Part shown: one piece after another, positions 42,603 through 54,580 of the stretch
Numbering within the stretch: the stretch's first letter is position 1
Layout of the letters: each line of letters starts with the position of its first letter
Assembly (NCBI RefSeq): GCF_000622225.1
Contig: NZ_JHWD01000013.1
Coordinates: forward strand, 1 to 64,000
From: Roseomonas mucosa ATCC BAA-692
Lineage (GTDB): Bacteria > Pseudomonadota > Alphaproteobacteria > Acetobacterales > Acetobacteraceae
DNA length: 64,000 bases
Reading direction: 5' to 3'
Position numbers and translations under genes: made by a program
The notes under the pieces: generated by a model
Databases searched by the model: none
What the model was told of the DNA's origin: nothing
The model's input: the letters and a program-made list of their open reading frames with translations, nothing else

Positions 42603-44792
42603 TCACCAGCGATAGGCGAGATTGCCGATCACGGTGCGCCCATTGCCCCAGTAGCAGTAGTAGGTGCCGGTGCAGGAGGAGACATACTCCTTGTCGAAGA
42701 GATTGCTCGCGTTCACCGACAGCCGGTACTGGCCGAGGTCGTAGCTCACCGAGGCGTCGAACAGCGTCACCGAGGGCGAGAGGTACTGGTTGGCATCCTC
42801 GCCATAGAGGTTGCCGATATAGCGCACGCCGCCGCCCAGCCCGAGGCCGGCCAGCTTCGAATCCCGGTCGAAGCGGTACTTCATCCAGAGATTGGCCGTA
42901 TGCGCCGGCACCAGCCCCGGGCGGTTGCCCTTGGTGGTGCGCGTCGTGCCGGTGATCAGCGTGTTGCTCCTGGTGATCTCGGCATCGAGGTAGGTGTAGG
43001 AGGCGGTGAGGTCGAGCCCTTCCGCCAGGCTCGCCACGGCCTCCAGCTCCACGCCGCGCGAGCGCACCTCGCCCGTCTGGATCTGGGAGGAGGTATAGAC
43101 TGGGTCGCGGGTGGTGACGTTGGTCTGCGTCAGCTCGAACACCGCCGCGGTGACGAAGCTGTTGCGGCCCGGAGGCTGGTACTTCACGCCGAGCTCGTAC
43201 TGCTCGCCCTCGGTCGGCTTGAACGGCGTGGCGCCGCGCTGGGCCGCGGTAGCGCCGATCACGGGGTCGAAGGAGGTGGTGTAGCTCGCATAGGGCGAGA
43301 GGCCGAAGTCGAAGAGGTACATCACCGCGATGCGCCCGGTCAGCGCATCGTCGTTGGAGCGCGTGCGCACCCCGTTGCGGCGCGAGGTCTGGCTGGTGGT
43401 GGACCAGTCCTGCCGCAGCCCGCCGGTGATCAGCAGCCGGTCGAGCCGGACCTGGTCCTGCAGGTAGATGCCGTGCTGGCCATAGTCGTCGTTGCGGTCG
43501 GTCTTCGCGCCCGTGCCGAGGCGCGGGTCGGGAACCGCCGCGCCGTAGTTGCGGGTGAAGATGTCGAGCGACGGGACGGTGCCGGTCTGGCCGAAACTGG
43601 CCTGGTAGTGGCCCCAGTACTGCCGGAAGTCATAGCCCGCGAGGACCGTGTGCCGCAGCGCCCCGGTGTCGAAGCGCGCCTCGACGCTGTTGTCGAGGTT
43701 GACCGTGTCGGAGCTTTCCCGCTGCAGCAGGCTGCCGCGCGTCAGGCGCCGCTGGTCCGCCGAGAGGCCGCTGACATACATGGTCTCGTAGGCCACGCGG
43801 TTGTGCATGTAGCGGGCGTTCTGCCGCACGCTCCAGACATCGTCGAAGCGGTGCTCGAGGTTCCAGCCGATGCTGGTGGTGGTGATGTCGGAGTTGTTGA
43901 AGCCCGGCTCACCCGCGAACCAGTTGCGCTTGATCGTCCCGTTGCGGTTCGGCAGCAGCGTGCCCACGGCCGGCAGGCCGATGGGCGAGCCGCCCTGGTC
44001 GTACTGGAAGCGCCCGAGCAGGGTCAGCGTCGTGTCCGCGCCGGGCCGCCAGGTGATGGCCGGGGCGATGAAGTAGCGGTCGTCATCGACATGATCGACC
44101 TGGGTGCCGCTCTGCCGCACCAGCCCGGTCAGCCGGTAGAGGAACTGCCCGTCCTGGGTCAGTGGCCCGCCCAGGTCGAAGCTGCCCTGGTAGCGGTCAT
44201 AGGAGCCGGCCTGCAGGTTCACCTCGCCGAAGGGGCGCTCGGTGGGGCGCTTGCTGATCATGTTGATCATGCCGCCCGGCGGCGTCTGGCCGTAGAGCAC
44301 CGAGTTGGGGCCCCGGATCACCTCGATCCGCTCCAGCCCGTCCTGCTCGATCGAGGTCGGGCCGAACTGCCGCAGCAGGCGCAGCCCGTCGAGGAACTGG
44401 CTCGGCCGCGCGTCGAAGCCGCGCAGGCGGAAGCTGTCGAAGCGCGTGTCGTTGCCGGAGAAGCCGGTGGCGAGGCCGGGCACATAGGCCAGCGCCTCCT
44501 CCACGTTGCGCACCGCGCGGTCGTCCATCTGGTCGCGGGTGACGACGGTGACGGATTGCGGCGTCTCGATCAGCGGCGTGTCGGTCTTGGTGGCCGAGGC
44601 GCTCTGGGTGGCGACATAGCCCTGCACCGGGCCAGTGGAGGTCTGCCGCTGCCCCTGCACCTGGATCTCGGGCAGTTGCACCGTCGTATCCTGGGACAGG
44701 GCGGCATGGGGCGTTAGCGCCAGGGAAGCCGCCGTCAACGCGGCAGCGCCCGTACGGCTCAGCGCCCATGGGTGCTTCGGTGCGGTACTCAA
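42603..44792 (-). CDS. TonB-dependent siderophore receptor
   Basis: Outer-membrane ferric-siderophore receptor of 729 residues. After the signal peptide (LTAASLALTPHAALSQD) comes the plug domain: TDTPLIETPQSVTVVTRDQM (TonB-box/plug start), VEEALAYVPGL, RIEVIRGPNSVLYGQTPPGGMINMISKRP. A 22-strand barrel follows, with repeated GYDFRQYWGHYQ-like aromatic strands and the terminal GNLAYRW. The plug pattern matches the FhuA/FhuE/FpvA siderophore class. The start is TTG 44792, set by GGAG seven bases upstream; no ATG suits. A Fur-box-like site lies 45 bases upstream. Confidence 0.92.
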   Translation of the reverse strand: MSTAPKHPWALSRTGAAALTAASLALTPHAALSQDTTVQLPEIQVQGQRQTSTGPVQGYVATQSASATKTDTPLIETPQSVTVVTRDQMDDRAVRNVEEALAYVPGLATGFSGNDTRFDSFRLRGFDARPSQFLDGLRLLRQFGPTSIEQDGLERIEVIRGPNSVLYGQTPPGGMINMISKRPTERPFGEVNLQAGSYDRYQGSFDLGGPLTQDGQFLYRLTGLVRQSGTQVDHVDDDRYFIAPAITWRPGADTTLTLLGRFQYDQGGSPIGLPAVGTLLPNRNGTIKRNWFAGEPGFNNSDITTTSIGWNLEHRFDDVWSVRQNARYMHNRVAYETMYVSGLSADQRRLTRGSLLQRESSDTVNLDNSVEARFDTGALRHTVLAGYDFRQYWGHYQASFGQTGTVPSLDIFTRNYGAAVPDPRLGTGAKTDRNDDYGQHGIYLQDQVRLDRLLITGGLRQDWSTTSQTSRRNGVRTRSNDDALTGRIAVMYLFDFGLSPYASYTTSFDPVIGATAAQRGATPFKPTEGEQYELGVKYQPPGRNSFVTAAVFELTQTNVTTRDPVYTSSQIQTGEVRSRGVELEAVASLAEGLDLTASYTYLDAEITRSNTLITGTTRTTKGNRPGLVPAHTANLWMKYRFDRDSKLAGLGLGGGVRYIGNLYGEDANQYLSPSVTLFDASVSYDLGQYRLSVNASNLFDKEYVSSCTGTYYCYWGNGRTVIGNLAYRW

Positions 44793-44834
44793 TTCCTGTC
44801 TCCGACGGGTATTCCTGGTCGGGGCTCTTATTAA

Positions 44835-44858
44835 GAAAGATTATCAATCTCAATATGC
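44835..44858 (-). promoter_or_regulatory. Fur-box-like operator of the siderophore receptor gene
   Basis: On minus the sequence TTGAGATTGATAATCTTTCT contains AGATTGATAATCT, an interrupted palindrome (AGATT-ATC-AATCT on plus) close to the E. coli Fur consensus half sites GATAAT. It is AT-rich in a GC-rich surround, 45 bases upstream of the TTG start, where an iron-responsive repressor would act. Confidence 0.6.
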
Positions 44859-44937
44859 AGGATGCGAAATGTTTCCGTGAATGTCCTGCCCGCAACACCG
44901 GTATGCCGCACGAACCATGGAGAAGCCGCGGCCTCCC

Positions 44938-46131
44938 TCAGCCTGGGCTGGGGGTCCTGGCAGGCCCTTCCAGGGCCGGGCTTCCACCATCGGGAATTGC
45001 TATCCCCTGGCCTGTTATCCACTGGCCTGTCACCATCCCCCCGAGCCAGCGCATGCGGTAGGGGCGGAACGGCGCGAGCGCGGCCTCCAGCGCCGCATCG
45101 GGCCGTGCCTGGGCGCGGATCTCCAGCCCCGCCGCCTCGGAAAGCGGCGGCCGGCCCTTCAGCCAGGGGTCGGATTGCGGCACGCCCGCCAGCGCCCCGA
45201 TCCGTGACGGGTCCTTCGCCGCGGCGAGGACGAAGCCGGTCAGGCGCTCCAGCGCCGCCTCATCCTCCGGCGGCAGGGTCACGCCGTTGGCGGCGGCAAG
45301 GCGTTCCAGTGCCGCGACCGGCTCCAGCGCGAAGAGATGATAGTGCAGCGCCAGGGCACCGCGCGCGAGCTCCTGCGGCAGCGCCCCCTCCCCTGTCACC
45401 TGGGCGAGCTGCGCGTGCAGCCGCGCCATGCCCCAGTCGAAATGCGCCCGGCTGTCGCTGGCGATGCCGGCCACCGCCACGGCAAGCCCGGCCCAGGCGG
45501 CGTGATTGTTGCGCACATCACTGATCAGCGCCCGCGAGGCACGGTCGTAGCGGGGCTGGATGGCATCCGCGACCTCGCGCATCCAGCGGCCGACACGGCC
45601 GACCGAGACCGGCTCCAGCCCCGCCGCGTCGCGGATCCGCAGGAAGGCGAGCCCGGCCCCGGCCAGGGCCCAGACGCGGTGATAGGCGCCCTGCTGGTTC
45701 ACGGCCCCCAGCATGGCGCCGGACTTGGCCCAGTCGTCGAGCAGGGACAGGGCGCAGGCGGCCGCCCCCGCCTCCCCGGCCCGGGCGCGGGCCACGGCGG
45801 CCTGCACCGCGTCCTGCCAGACATCCAGCCGCTTCTGCACGGCGGCGTCGGCGGCCAGGCGCCCGGGATCGGGGCGGGAGAAGGCGGGGTCGGTGTAGAA
45901 GGAGACGCCCTCGATGTTGCGCAGGGCCTCCGGGGGTGCCGGGCAGCCCGTCTCCGGGGCCGTCGCGGGCGGCAGGGGAGCGAAGGGCGTCCGCAACGGC
46001 TCCGCCGCTCCGGCTCCCCCCGGCAGAAGCGGAGGCAGGAGCAGGAGCAGGACCAGTCCGACCCGGCGGAACCCCTGCCCTCGAATCGGGGCCGTCTCTC
46101 CGGGGTCGCCACTGCTCCACCCCGGCGGCAT
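44938..46131 (-). CDS. Alginate lyase family (PL5-like) protein
   Basis: Exported helical (alpha/alpha-toroid) protein of about 397 residues. The signal segment is VGLVLLLLLPPLLPGGAGAAE. The mature part has CPAPPEALRNIEGVSFYTDPAFS near the start, the PL5 catalytic-type motif NNHAAWAGLAVA (Asn208-Asn209-His210), and LPQELARGALALHYHLFALEPVAAL. These resemble AlgL, the mannuronate-specific periplasmic lyase. The catalytic region has AAW where AlgL has SYW, so activity is uncertain. No alginate biosynthesis genes are near. ATG 46131 has AAGGGGG seven bases upstream; a GTG at 46149 overlapping the previous stop is the alternative. Confidence 0.75.
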   Translation of the reverse strand: MPPGWSSGDPGETAPIRGQGFRRVGLVLLLLLPPLLPGGAGAAEPLRTPFAPLPPATAPETGCPAPPEALRNIEGVSFYTDPAFSRPDPGRLAADAAVQKRLDVWQDAVQAAVARARAGEAGAAACALSLLDDWAKSGAMLGAVNQQGAYHRVWALAGAGLAFLRIRDAAGLEPVSVGRVGRWMREVADAIQPRYDRASRALISDVRNNHAAWAGLAVAVAGIASDSRAHFDWGMARLHAQLAQVTGEGALPQELARGALALHYHLFALEPVAALERLAAANGVTLPPEDEAALERLTGFVLAAAKDPSRIGALAGVPQSDPWLKGRPPLSEAAGLEIRAQARPDAALEAALAPFRPYRMRWLGGMVTGQWITGQGIAIPDGGSPALEGPARTPSPG

Positions 46132-46145
46132 CGCGGAGCCCCCTT

Positions 46146-46562
46146 TCACGCCTCGCTGCTGAAGAGGGGCAGCGCGGCCTGGCTCTCCTTCAGCCGCTTC
46201 GGCCGGTCCCGCTCCGCCCGCAGGCGCAGCAGCTCGCCCAACAGCCGGTCCATGGTGACCCAGACGGGCTCGTCGCCCTTGCGCTCCTTCATCACCAGCC
46301 GATGCGCGTCCAGCGTGACGTTCAGCGTGCCGCGCGTGGTCTCGGGACGGGGCATCCGCATCTGCACCAGCGCCTTCTCGACCTCCTCCAGCGGAACGTT
46401 CAGCGCCTTGGCGATCTGTTCGGGCTCATGACCCTGGCGGCGCAACTGGCGCGCCTTGTCCCGCTGCTTCGGCTCCAATGCGATCGATGGGCGCAGGGCG
46501 GCGGTGCGCCGGGAAATCTCGCCGGCGCCGGCGCCGGGCGGCTTGCCCTTGAAGGTCGGCAT
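46146..46562 (-). CDS. Conserved hypothetical protein with helix-turn-helix-like segment
   Basis: Basic protein of 138 residues. Residues about 30-66 (EPKQRDKARQLRRQGHEPEQ, then IAKALNVPLEEVEKAL) look like a resolvase- or sigma-type helix-turn-helix. The rest (TRGTLNVTLDAHRLVMKERK, VTMDRLLGELLRLRAERDR) is a strand followed by a long helix that could bind DNA or dimerise. No membrane or export signal. No known family recognised. Its stop overlaps the possible GTG of the alginate-lyase gene, so they may share a transcript from the ccm side. A regulator or DNA-binding role is inference. Confidence 0.6.
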   Translation of the reverse strand: MPTFKGKPPGAGAGEISRRTAALRPSIALEPKQRDKARQLRRQGHEPEQIAKALNVPLEEVEKALVQMRMPRPETTRGTLNVTLDAHRLVMKERKGDEPVWVTMDRLLGELLRLRAERDRPKRLKESQAALPLFSSEA

Positions 46563-46652
46563 GACCGTGGTTTCTCCTTGCTCCTCCGAATGAACCGGCT
46601 GGCGACGGGATTCAAGGGACTCATCGCGCGGAGCCCGGCGCGGCCGCGCGCC

Positions 46653-47312
46653 TCAGTCGCCCCGCAGGGCGGCGCCGGCCGCGAGCGGCGCCAAGGGCGC
46701 GGCCAGCGCCGCCAGCGCCGCCAGCAGCAGCAGGTAGGGGCGCGGCGACAGGCCGGCGGTGGCGGCCTCGATGGCGGCGGCGGCGAAGATCGCCACCGGC
46801 ACGGACAGGGGCAGCACCAGGATGGGCAGCAGGGCCGCGCCGCGCCGCGCGCCCAGCGTCAACGCCGCGCCGAGCGTGCCGAGCAGCGACAGCACCACCC
46901 CGGCCAGGGCCAGGGCGGCGCAGGCGGCGGGCCAGGCTGCGGGATCAAGGTTCAGCATGGCGCCGGCCAGCGGCACCGCCACCACCAGCGGCAGGCCGGT
47001 GGTCAGCCAATGGCCGGCGGCCTTGGCCAGCGCCAGGGCAGCCGGCGAAAGCCCGGACAGCAGCAGCAGGTCGAGCGAGCCATCCTCGGCCTCCGCTCCG
47101 AAGAGCCGGTCCAGCGGCAGCAGCGCGGCCAGAAGCCCGGCCGCCACCAGCGCGCCGGGCGCGAGGCGCGCCAGGGCCTCCGGACTTGGGCCGACGCCGA
47201 AGGGGAAAAGAGAGCAGACCACGAGGAAGAACAGCATTGCGGCCAGTGCATCGCCCGGGTGGCGGAGCGCGAGGCGCAATTCCCGCGACAGCACGGCAAG
47301 CCAGGGCTTCAC
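46653..47312 (-). CDS. ccmB: Haem exporter ABC permease CcmB
   Basis: Inner-membrane subunit of the CcmAB transporter for cytochrome c maturation, with ATP-driven release of holo-CcmE. The 219-residue protein has six hydrophobic segments, the CcmB start [18 protein letters not shown] and the [18 protein letters not shown] motif of the family. It starts at GTG 47312, 31 bases after ccmA's end, so they form an operon. The usual next gene ccmC does not follow, and the downstream gene is an unrelated hypothetical protein, so the ccm set is split. Confidence 0.93.
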   Translation of the reverse strand: MKPWLAVLSRELRLALRHPGDALAAMLFFLVVCSLFPFGVGPSPEALARLAPGALVAAGLLAALLPLDRLFGAEAEDGSLDLLLLSGLSPAALALAKAAGHWLTTGLPLVVAVPLAGAMLNLDPAAWPAACAALALAGVVLSLLGTLGAALTLGARRGAALLPILVLPLSVPVAIFAAAAIEAATAGLSPRPYLLLLAALAALAAPLAPLAAGAALRGD

Positions 47313-47343
47313 CGCCTTTTCCCCGCGATCGGACAGGTCCCGG

Positions 47344-47934
47344 TCACAGCGTGATCTCCCGCATCTCCGGCAAGGGAAGCGGCAGGTGCGTGGCGGCCAG
47401 GACCATGCCGCCCGCCGCCCGGTGCCGCGCCAGCAGCGGGCCGAGCCGCGCGACGGAGGCCGTGTCCAGCCCCACCGTCGGCTCGTCCAGCAGCCAGAGC
47501 GGAACAGGCGAGAGCGCCAGCCGCGCCAGGGCGAGGCGGCGCTTCTGGCCGGAGGACAGGGCGCGGGCCGGCTGCTCGGCGATGGCGTTCAGCGCCAGGG
47601 CGTCCAGCGCCGCCGGCACCGACCCACCCAGGAGCCGCGCCAGGAACTCCAGGTTCTCCCGCACGGAGAGGGAGGGCTTGGCGGCATCGAGATGCCCGAC
47701 CCAGCGCAGGCGCCGGGCATGGGCGGCGGGATCGGCGGCGATGTCGGCGCCATCCCAGGCCACACGCCCCCCGGCCGGGCGCAGCAGCCCGGCCAGGGCG
47801 CGAAGAAGCGAGGACTTGCCCGCCCCATTGCGACCGAGAATTACTATCGCTTCGCCAGGACTCACAGTGAAGTCCAAATCGGCAACCACGTCATGGCCCC
47901 CACGGCGCAAATGCAGCTTTTCCGCCGTCAGCAC
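47344..47934 (-). CDS. ccmA: Haem exporter ABC ATPase CcmA
   Basis: ATPase of the CcmAB complex, 196 residues, close to the 200 typical for CcmA. Walker A is [11 protein letters not shown] (Lys about 40), the signature is [15 protein letters not shown] and Walker B is [12 protein letters not shown]. The start GTG 47934 is chosen because GAGG lies eight bases upstream; longer starts at 47943 and 48021 are possible. It is divergent from acnA across about 100 bases. Confidence 0.9.
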   Translation of the reverse strand: MLTAEKLHLRRGGHDVVADLDFTVSPGEAIVILGRNGAGKSSLLRALAGLLRPAGGRVAWDGADIAADPAAHARRLRWVGHLDAAKPSLSVRENLEFLARLLGGSVPAALDALALNAIAEQPARALSSGQKRRLALARLALSPVPLWLLDEPTVGLDTASVARLGPLLARHRAAGGMVLAATHLPLPLPEMREITL

Positions 47935-48039
47935 GGCTCCCACCTCATGACTGGTCCCGCGGTCCCCCTGGACCCGCACCGGCCGCCATGCTTCAAGCCG
48001 GTTAAACGTCACCAACGTCAAGCAGGGGTTTTACGCGCC

Positions 48040-50745
<2,706 letters not shown>

Positions 50746-50864
50746 CGCCGCATCCTCCGGGGAGCCGATCCCCCCGGACCGCTGCGGGCGGGATGGGCAA
50801 CCATCCCGTCCGGGGCCGCGTTGCCGCCCCGGCTGGCCATGCTGGAACAGGCTGGGGGACCGGG

Positions 50865-51833
50865 ATGATGCGTGCCGTACTCGTGATGAACAACCGTGCC
50901 GGAACGCTGGACGGCCGGCCCGAACTGCCCGGCCAGATCGAGGACGCCCTGCGCGAATCCGGCTTCGACCTCCGGATCATCGGAGAGGATGCCGCGCCCG
51001 ACATGGGGGGCCGGATCGATGCCGCCGTTGCGGCCGCGCGGGACCTGCCCGCGCCGCTGGTGATCGTCGGCGGCGGCGACGGCACGGTGTGCGGCGCCGC
51101 CGGCAAGCTGGCCGGCACCGGGATCGCCCTGGGCATCCTGCCGCTCGGCACGCTCAACGTCCTGGCCCGCGACCTCGGCATGCCGCTCGACCCTCTGGAG
51201 GCCGCCCGCGCCCTGGCTGGCGCGGAAACGAAGCGGATCGATATCGGCGAGGTGAACGGCGAGATCTTCACCTGCCAGGCTGTGCTGGGCCTGCCGAACC
51301 GCTTCGCGCGGCTGCGGCAGGCGAACCGCCGCACCCCCGGCATCGCCGCGCGGATGCGGACCATCCTCGGCACGCTGCGGGCCTTCGGCCGCCCGCCCCT
51401 GAGCCTGAACCTCGTCTGGACCGACCGGCCGGGCGCCCCGCCGGCCAGCAAGCATGTCCGGGCCCGGGCGCTGTCCGTGGTCAACAACCCCTATGAGGAA
51501 GCGCTGGGCAGCTTCTTCCACCGTCCCAGGCTCGACACCGGCCTCCTCGCCGTGCACCGGCCGAAGCGCTTCGGCCTGTTCTGGTCGCTGGTGATGCTGA
51601 TGGCCATGGGCCTCGGCCTCTGGCGACGGACGGAGGAGGTGGAGCACTTCCTCACCTCCGAGCTGACCATCGAGTCGCGCCGCCCCAACCTGCGCGTCTC
51701 CACCGACGGGGAGATCCGGATGCTCTCGACGCCGCTACGGTTCCAGCTGCACCCCCGCGCCCTGTGCGTGCTCGCCCTCGCCCCCGTGGCGGAGGCAGAC
51801 TGCGTAGCGCGGACGGAAACGCTGACGGCATGA
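50865..51833 (+). CDS. Diacylglycerol/lipid kinase family protein
   Basis: DAGK-catalytic-domain protein of 322 residues, related to YegS and BmrU. The nucleotide motif IVGGGDGTVCGAAGKL at about 66-82 and GILPLGTLNVLARDLGMP are diagnostic. The C-terminal barrel (TSELTIESRRPNLRVSTDGE) matches the lipid-binding lobe. It may phosphorylate diacylglycerol or phosphatidylglycerol at the membrane. GGGGGACC precedes the two candidate ATGs (50865/50868). Its stop overlaps the next ATG by four bases, so it is coupled to a metallophosphoesterase, a frequent neighbour. Confidence 0.88.
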   Translation: MMRAVLVMNNRAGTLDGRPELPGQIEDALRESGFDLRIIGEDAAPDMGGRIDAAVAAARDLPAPLVIVGGGDGTVCGAAGKLAGTGIALGILPLGTLNVLARDLGMPLDPLEAARALAGAETKRIDIGEVNGEIFTCQAVLGLPNRFARLRQANRRTPGIAARMRTILGTLRAFGRPPLSLNLVWTDRPGAPPASKHVRARALSVVNNPYEEALGSFFHRPRLDTGLLAVHRPKRFGLFWSLVMLMAMGLGLWRRTEEVEHFLTSELTIESRRPNLRVSTDGEIRMLSTPLRFQLHPRALCVLALAPVAEADCVARTETLTA

Positions 51834-52627
51834 GGCGGATCGACCATATCTCCGACCTGCATTTCGGCCGGGTGGACGATGCGGTGGTGGCCGGGCTGCT
51901 GGCCGAGCTGAACGCCGCGCCGGCGGATCTGGTGGCCGTCTCGGGCGACCTCACCATGCGGGCCCGGCGCCGCGAATACGCCGCGGCGGCGGAGTTCCTC
52001 CGTGCCCTGAAGGCGCCCTGGATCGCCGTGCCGGGCAACCATGACATCCCCTACTACGATCCCTGGGAACGCTTCACCAACCCCTATGCCCGCTGGCGGC
52101 GCTTCATCCAGGACGATATCGAGCCCGCCTGGGTGGACCAGGAGATCGCAGTGCTGGGGCTGAACACCGTCAGCCGGGGCGGCCTGCGGATGAACTGGGC
52201 CGACGGCACCGTGCACCTGGGCGGGCTGTCGCGGCTGCTGGAGCGGCTCCGTGCCCTGCCCGATGGCACGGTGCGGATCATCGTGGCGCATCACCCCTTC
52301 CTGGCCCCGCCCTGGGCGCCGGACACGGTGCTGGCCGGGCGGGCGCGCAAGGCGCTGTCCGTCCTGTCCCAGGCCGGCGTGCGGCTGGTCCTCAGCGGCC
52401 ACCTGCACCGTACCTATACCTCGCAATACGAGAACATCGTGGCGGAAGGGGGCGGATTGCAGATCGTCAGCGCCGGCTCCGCCACCTCCGTCAGGCTGCG
52501 CAACGAGGTGAACACCTATAACCGCATCACCATCGCCCCCGGGGGGATCGACTGCGAGCCCCGGGCCTGGAACGGCCAGGGCTGGGAAAGGCTGGAATTG
52601 AACCGCGCCACCGAGATCACCGCCTGA
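51830..52627 (+). CDS. Calcineurin-like metallophosphoesterase (CpdA-like)
   Basis: Binuclear-metal phosphodiesterase of 265 residues. The order ISDLHFG (Asp and His), VSGDLT, VPGNHDIPYYD, AHHPFL and SGHLHRTY gives all five metal ligands of the family. Cytosolic; the closest known type is the CpdA/Icc cyclic-AMP phosphodiesterase or a UDP-2,3-diacylglucosamine-type hydrolase. Start ATG overlaps the kinase stop (ATGA). Paired with a lipid kinase it could act on a phospholipid headgroup (inference). Confidence 0.88.
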   Translation: MRRIDHISDLHFGRVDDAVVAGLLAELNAAPADLVAVSGDLTMRARRREYAAAAEFLRALKAPWIAVPGNHDIPYYDPWERFTNPYARWRRFIQDDIEPAWVDQEIAVLGLNTVSRGGLRMNWADGTVHLGGLSRLLERLRALPDGTVRIIVAHHPFLAPPWAPDTVLAGRARKALSVLSQAGVRLVLSGHLHRTYTSQYENIVAEGGGLQIVSAGSATSVRLRNEVNTYNRITIAPGGIDCEPRAWNGQGWERLELNRATEITA

Positions 52628-52658
52628 TCCGGAGGGCCCGGGACGGGGCCGGCCTGCC

Positions 52659-54371
52659 TCAGTCCGGCGCCATCATGCGGCGGATGCGTTCGGCCAGCGC
52701 CTCCATCGTGAAGGGCTTGGTCAGGAGCTGCATATCCGGGCCGGACAGGGCCACGCCCTCCAGCGCCGCCTCGGGATAGCCGGTGATGAACAGCACCCGC
52801 AGCGTGTCGTGCAACTCGCGGGCCGCCAGGGCCAGATCGCGCCCGTTCATGCCCCCCGGCATACCGATATCGGTGACGAGCAGATCGATCGTCCTCCCCC
52901 CGCGCAGGATCTCCAGGGCCGAGGCGGCATCCCCGGCCTCCAGCACGGTGCAGCCCCGCTCGCGCAGCACCTCGGCCGCCAGCAGGCGCAGCGAGGGCTC
53001 GTCATCGACCACCAGCACCGTGCCGCCCGGGCCGGTGGCGGCGGCTTCCGGCTTTCCGGCCTCGGGCGCCGCGATGGCGGCGCCCCTGTGGCGCGGGAAG
53101 CAAAGGCGCAGCGTGGTGCCCTGTCCCGGCGCGCTCTCGATAGTGATCCGGCCGCCGGACTGCTGCACGAAGCCGTAGATCATCGACAGGCCCAGCCCGG
53201 TGCCCTGGCCGATCGGCTTGGTGGTGAAGAAGGGGTCGAAGGCGCGCTGCATCACCTCCGGCGCCATGCCGCTGCCGGTGTCGCGTACCGACAGCGTGAC
53301 CCGGTCCTCCGCGCCGCCACCCGGGGCGCCGGAACCGGGAAGGTTGGCCAGGGCGATGGCCAGCCGTCCGCCGCCCGGCATGGCGTCGCGCGCATTGATG
53401 CAGAGGTTCAGCAGCGCGCTCTCCATCTGGTGCGGATCGCAGAGCACGGGCCAGGATCCCGCCGGCGCGTCCACCTCGATGTCGATCTCCGGGCCGATGG
53501 TGGAACGGATCAGCCCCTCCATCCCCGCCACGAGCCTTTGCAGCTCCACCGGCTGCGGCGTCAGGACCTGGCGGCGGGAGAAGGCCAGCAGGCGCTGGGT
53601 CAGCCCGGCTGCGCGCTCCGCTCCGGTGCGTGCCAGGCCGAGGAAACGCTCCAGTTCCGAGAACCGGCCCTTCGCCAGCCGCGCCTGCATCAGGTCCAGG
53701 CTGCCGAGCACGCCGGTGAGCATGTTGTTGAAGTCGTGCGCGATGCCGCCGGTGAGCTGGCCCACCGCCTCCATCTTCTGCGACTGGGCCAGGGCGGCGG
53801 CGATGCGGCGGCGCTCGGCCTCGGCCGCCTCCAGCGCGGCGGTGCGCTCCCGCACGCGGGCCTCCAGCAGCTCCGCCATGCGCTCCGCGGCGGCGGCCTC
53901 CTCCTCCATGTGGCCGCGCAGGCGGCGCTGCCAGGAGCGGGCGCGCAGCGAGGTCTTCACCGCGCTGAGCAGGGTGACGGCGTTCAGCGGCCTTTCGATG
54001 AAAAGGACGTTGCCGAGCCTTTCGGCCAGCCGGATCTCGTCCATCTGGCGCCGCGCTTGCGTGCCCATCTGGCTGAGCACGATGAAGGGCAGGTCCGACC
54101 AGGGCGGCTGGCGCGAGAGATGGGCGGTCAGCGGCCCGAGATCGGCATGGAACAGCAGCTCGTCCGTCACCAGCACCAGCCCGGTGGCCACGCCGACGGA
54201 CTCGGCCAGGGCCGACACGGATTCGACCCGCTGGCCCTCGATCCTTTCGCTGGCCAGGAGGCGGAACAGGCCCAACCCGTCCCGCTCGGTCGGCGCCAGG
54301 ATCAGCACCGGGCCGGCATCTCTCAGGCTGCGGTCAGCCAAGGGCGGCTCCGTCAGGACCGGCGGCGACAT
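52659..54371 (-). CDS. Hybrid sensor histidine kinase with N-terminal receiver-like domain
   Basis: Cytosolic kinase of 570 residues. An N-terminal receiver-like domain at 20-145 lacks a convincing phospho-acceptor pattern. A coiled linker follows, then the dimerisation helix with His212 (GGIAHDFNNMLTGV) and the ATPase (NLCINARDAM, DTGSGM, DPFFTTK, GTGLGLSMIYGF). A C-terminal receiver has VLVVDDEPS, Asp501 (LLVTDIGMPGG) and Lys in LLTKPF. This architecture, without any membrane segment, suggests an intracellular signal and a phosphorelay to another protein. It resembles the split kinase at 22.9 kb. No cognate regulator gene adjacent. Confidence 0.88.
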   Translation of the reverse strand: MSPPVLTEPPLADRSLRDAGPVLILAPTERDGLGLFRLLASERIEGQRVESVSALAESVGVATGLVLVTDELLFHADLGPLTAHLSRQPPWSDLPFIVLSQMGTQARRQMDEIRLAERLGNVLFIERPLNAVTLLSAVKTSLRARSWQRRLRGHMEEEAAAAERMAELLEARVRERTAALEAAEAERRRIAAALAQSQKMEAVGQLTGGIAHDFNNMLTGVLGSLDLMQARLAKGRFSELERFLGLARTGAERAAGLTQRLLAFSRRQVLTPQPVELQRLVAGMEGLIRSTIGPEIDIEVDAPAGSWPVLCDPHQMESALLNLCINARDAMPGGGRLAIALANLPGSGAPGGGAEDRVTLSVRDTGSGMAPEVMQRAFDPFFTTKPIGQGTGLGLSMIYGFVQQSGGRITIESAPGQGTTLRLCFPRHRGAAIAAPEAGKPEAAATGPGGTVLVVDDEPSLRLLAAEVLRERGCTVLEAGDAASALEILRGGRTIDLLVTDIGMPGGMNGRDLALAARELHDTLRVLFITGYPEAALEGVALSGPDMQLLTKPFTMEALAERIRRMMAPD

Positions 54372-54580
54372 CCGGGCGGGGCACGGCGACGATCCGGCGA
54401 CACCCGCCGGGAATGCCGGGCCTCCCCGGCGGGGTCTTGCGACAGGTGGCGCGGCGCAGGGTCATGCTGGCCTGGCTTTGTAACGGATTCGCCCGTGGCT
54501 GCCCATGATGGCACGGGGCCCCGCCCCGCCGCATCCGGCAACGCGGCCCTCCCGCCGGAGCGAGGAGCGGGCGCGCGGTC

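Noticed and set aside
46759-48039. A long open extension upstream of aconitase
   Set aside because: It is antisense to ccmA and ccmB, low-complexity Arg/Ser/Pro, and aconitase homology starts at the ATG 48040.
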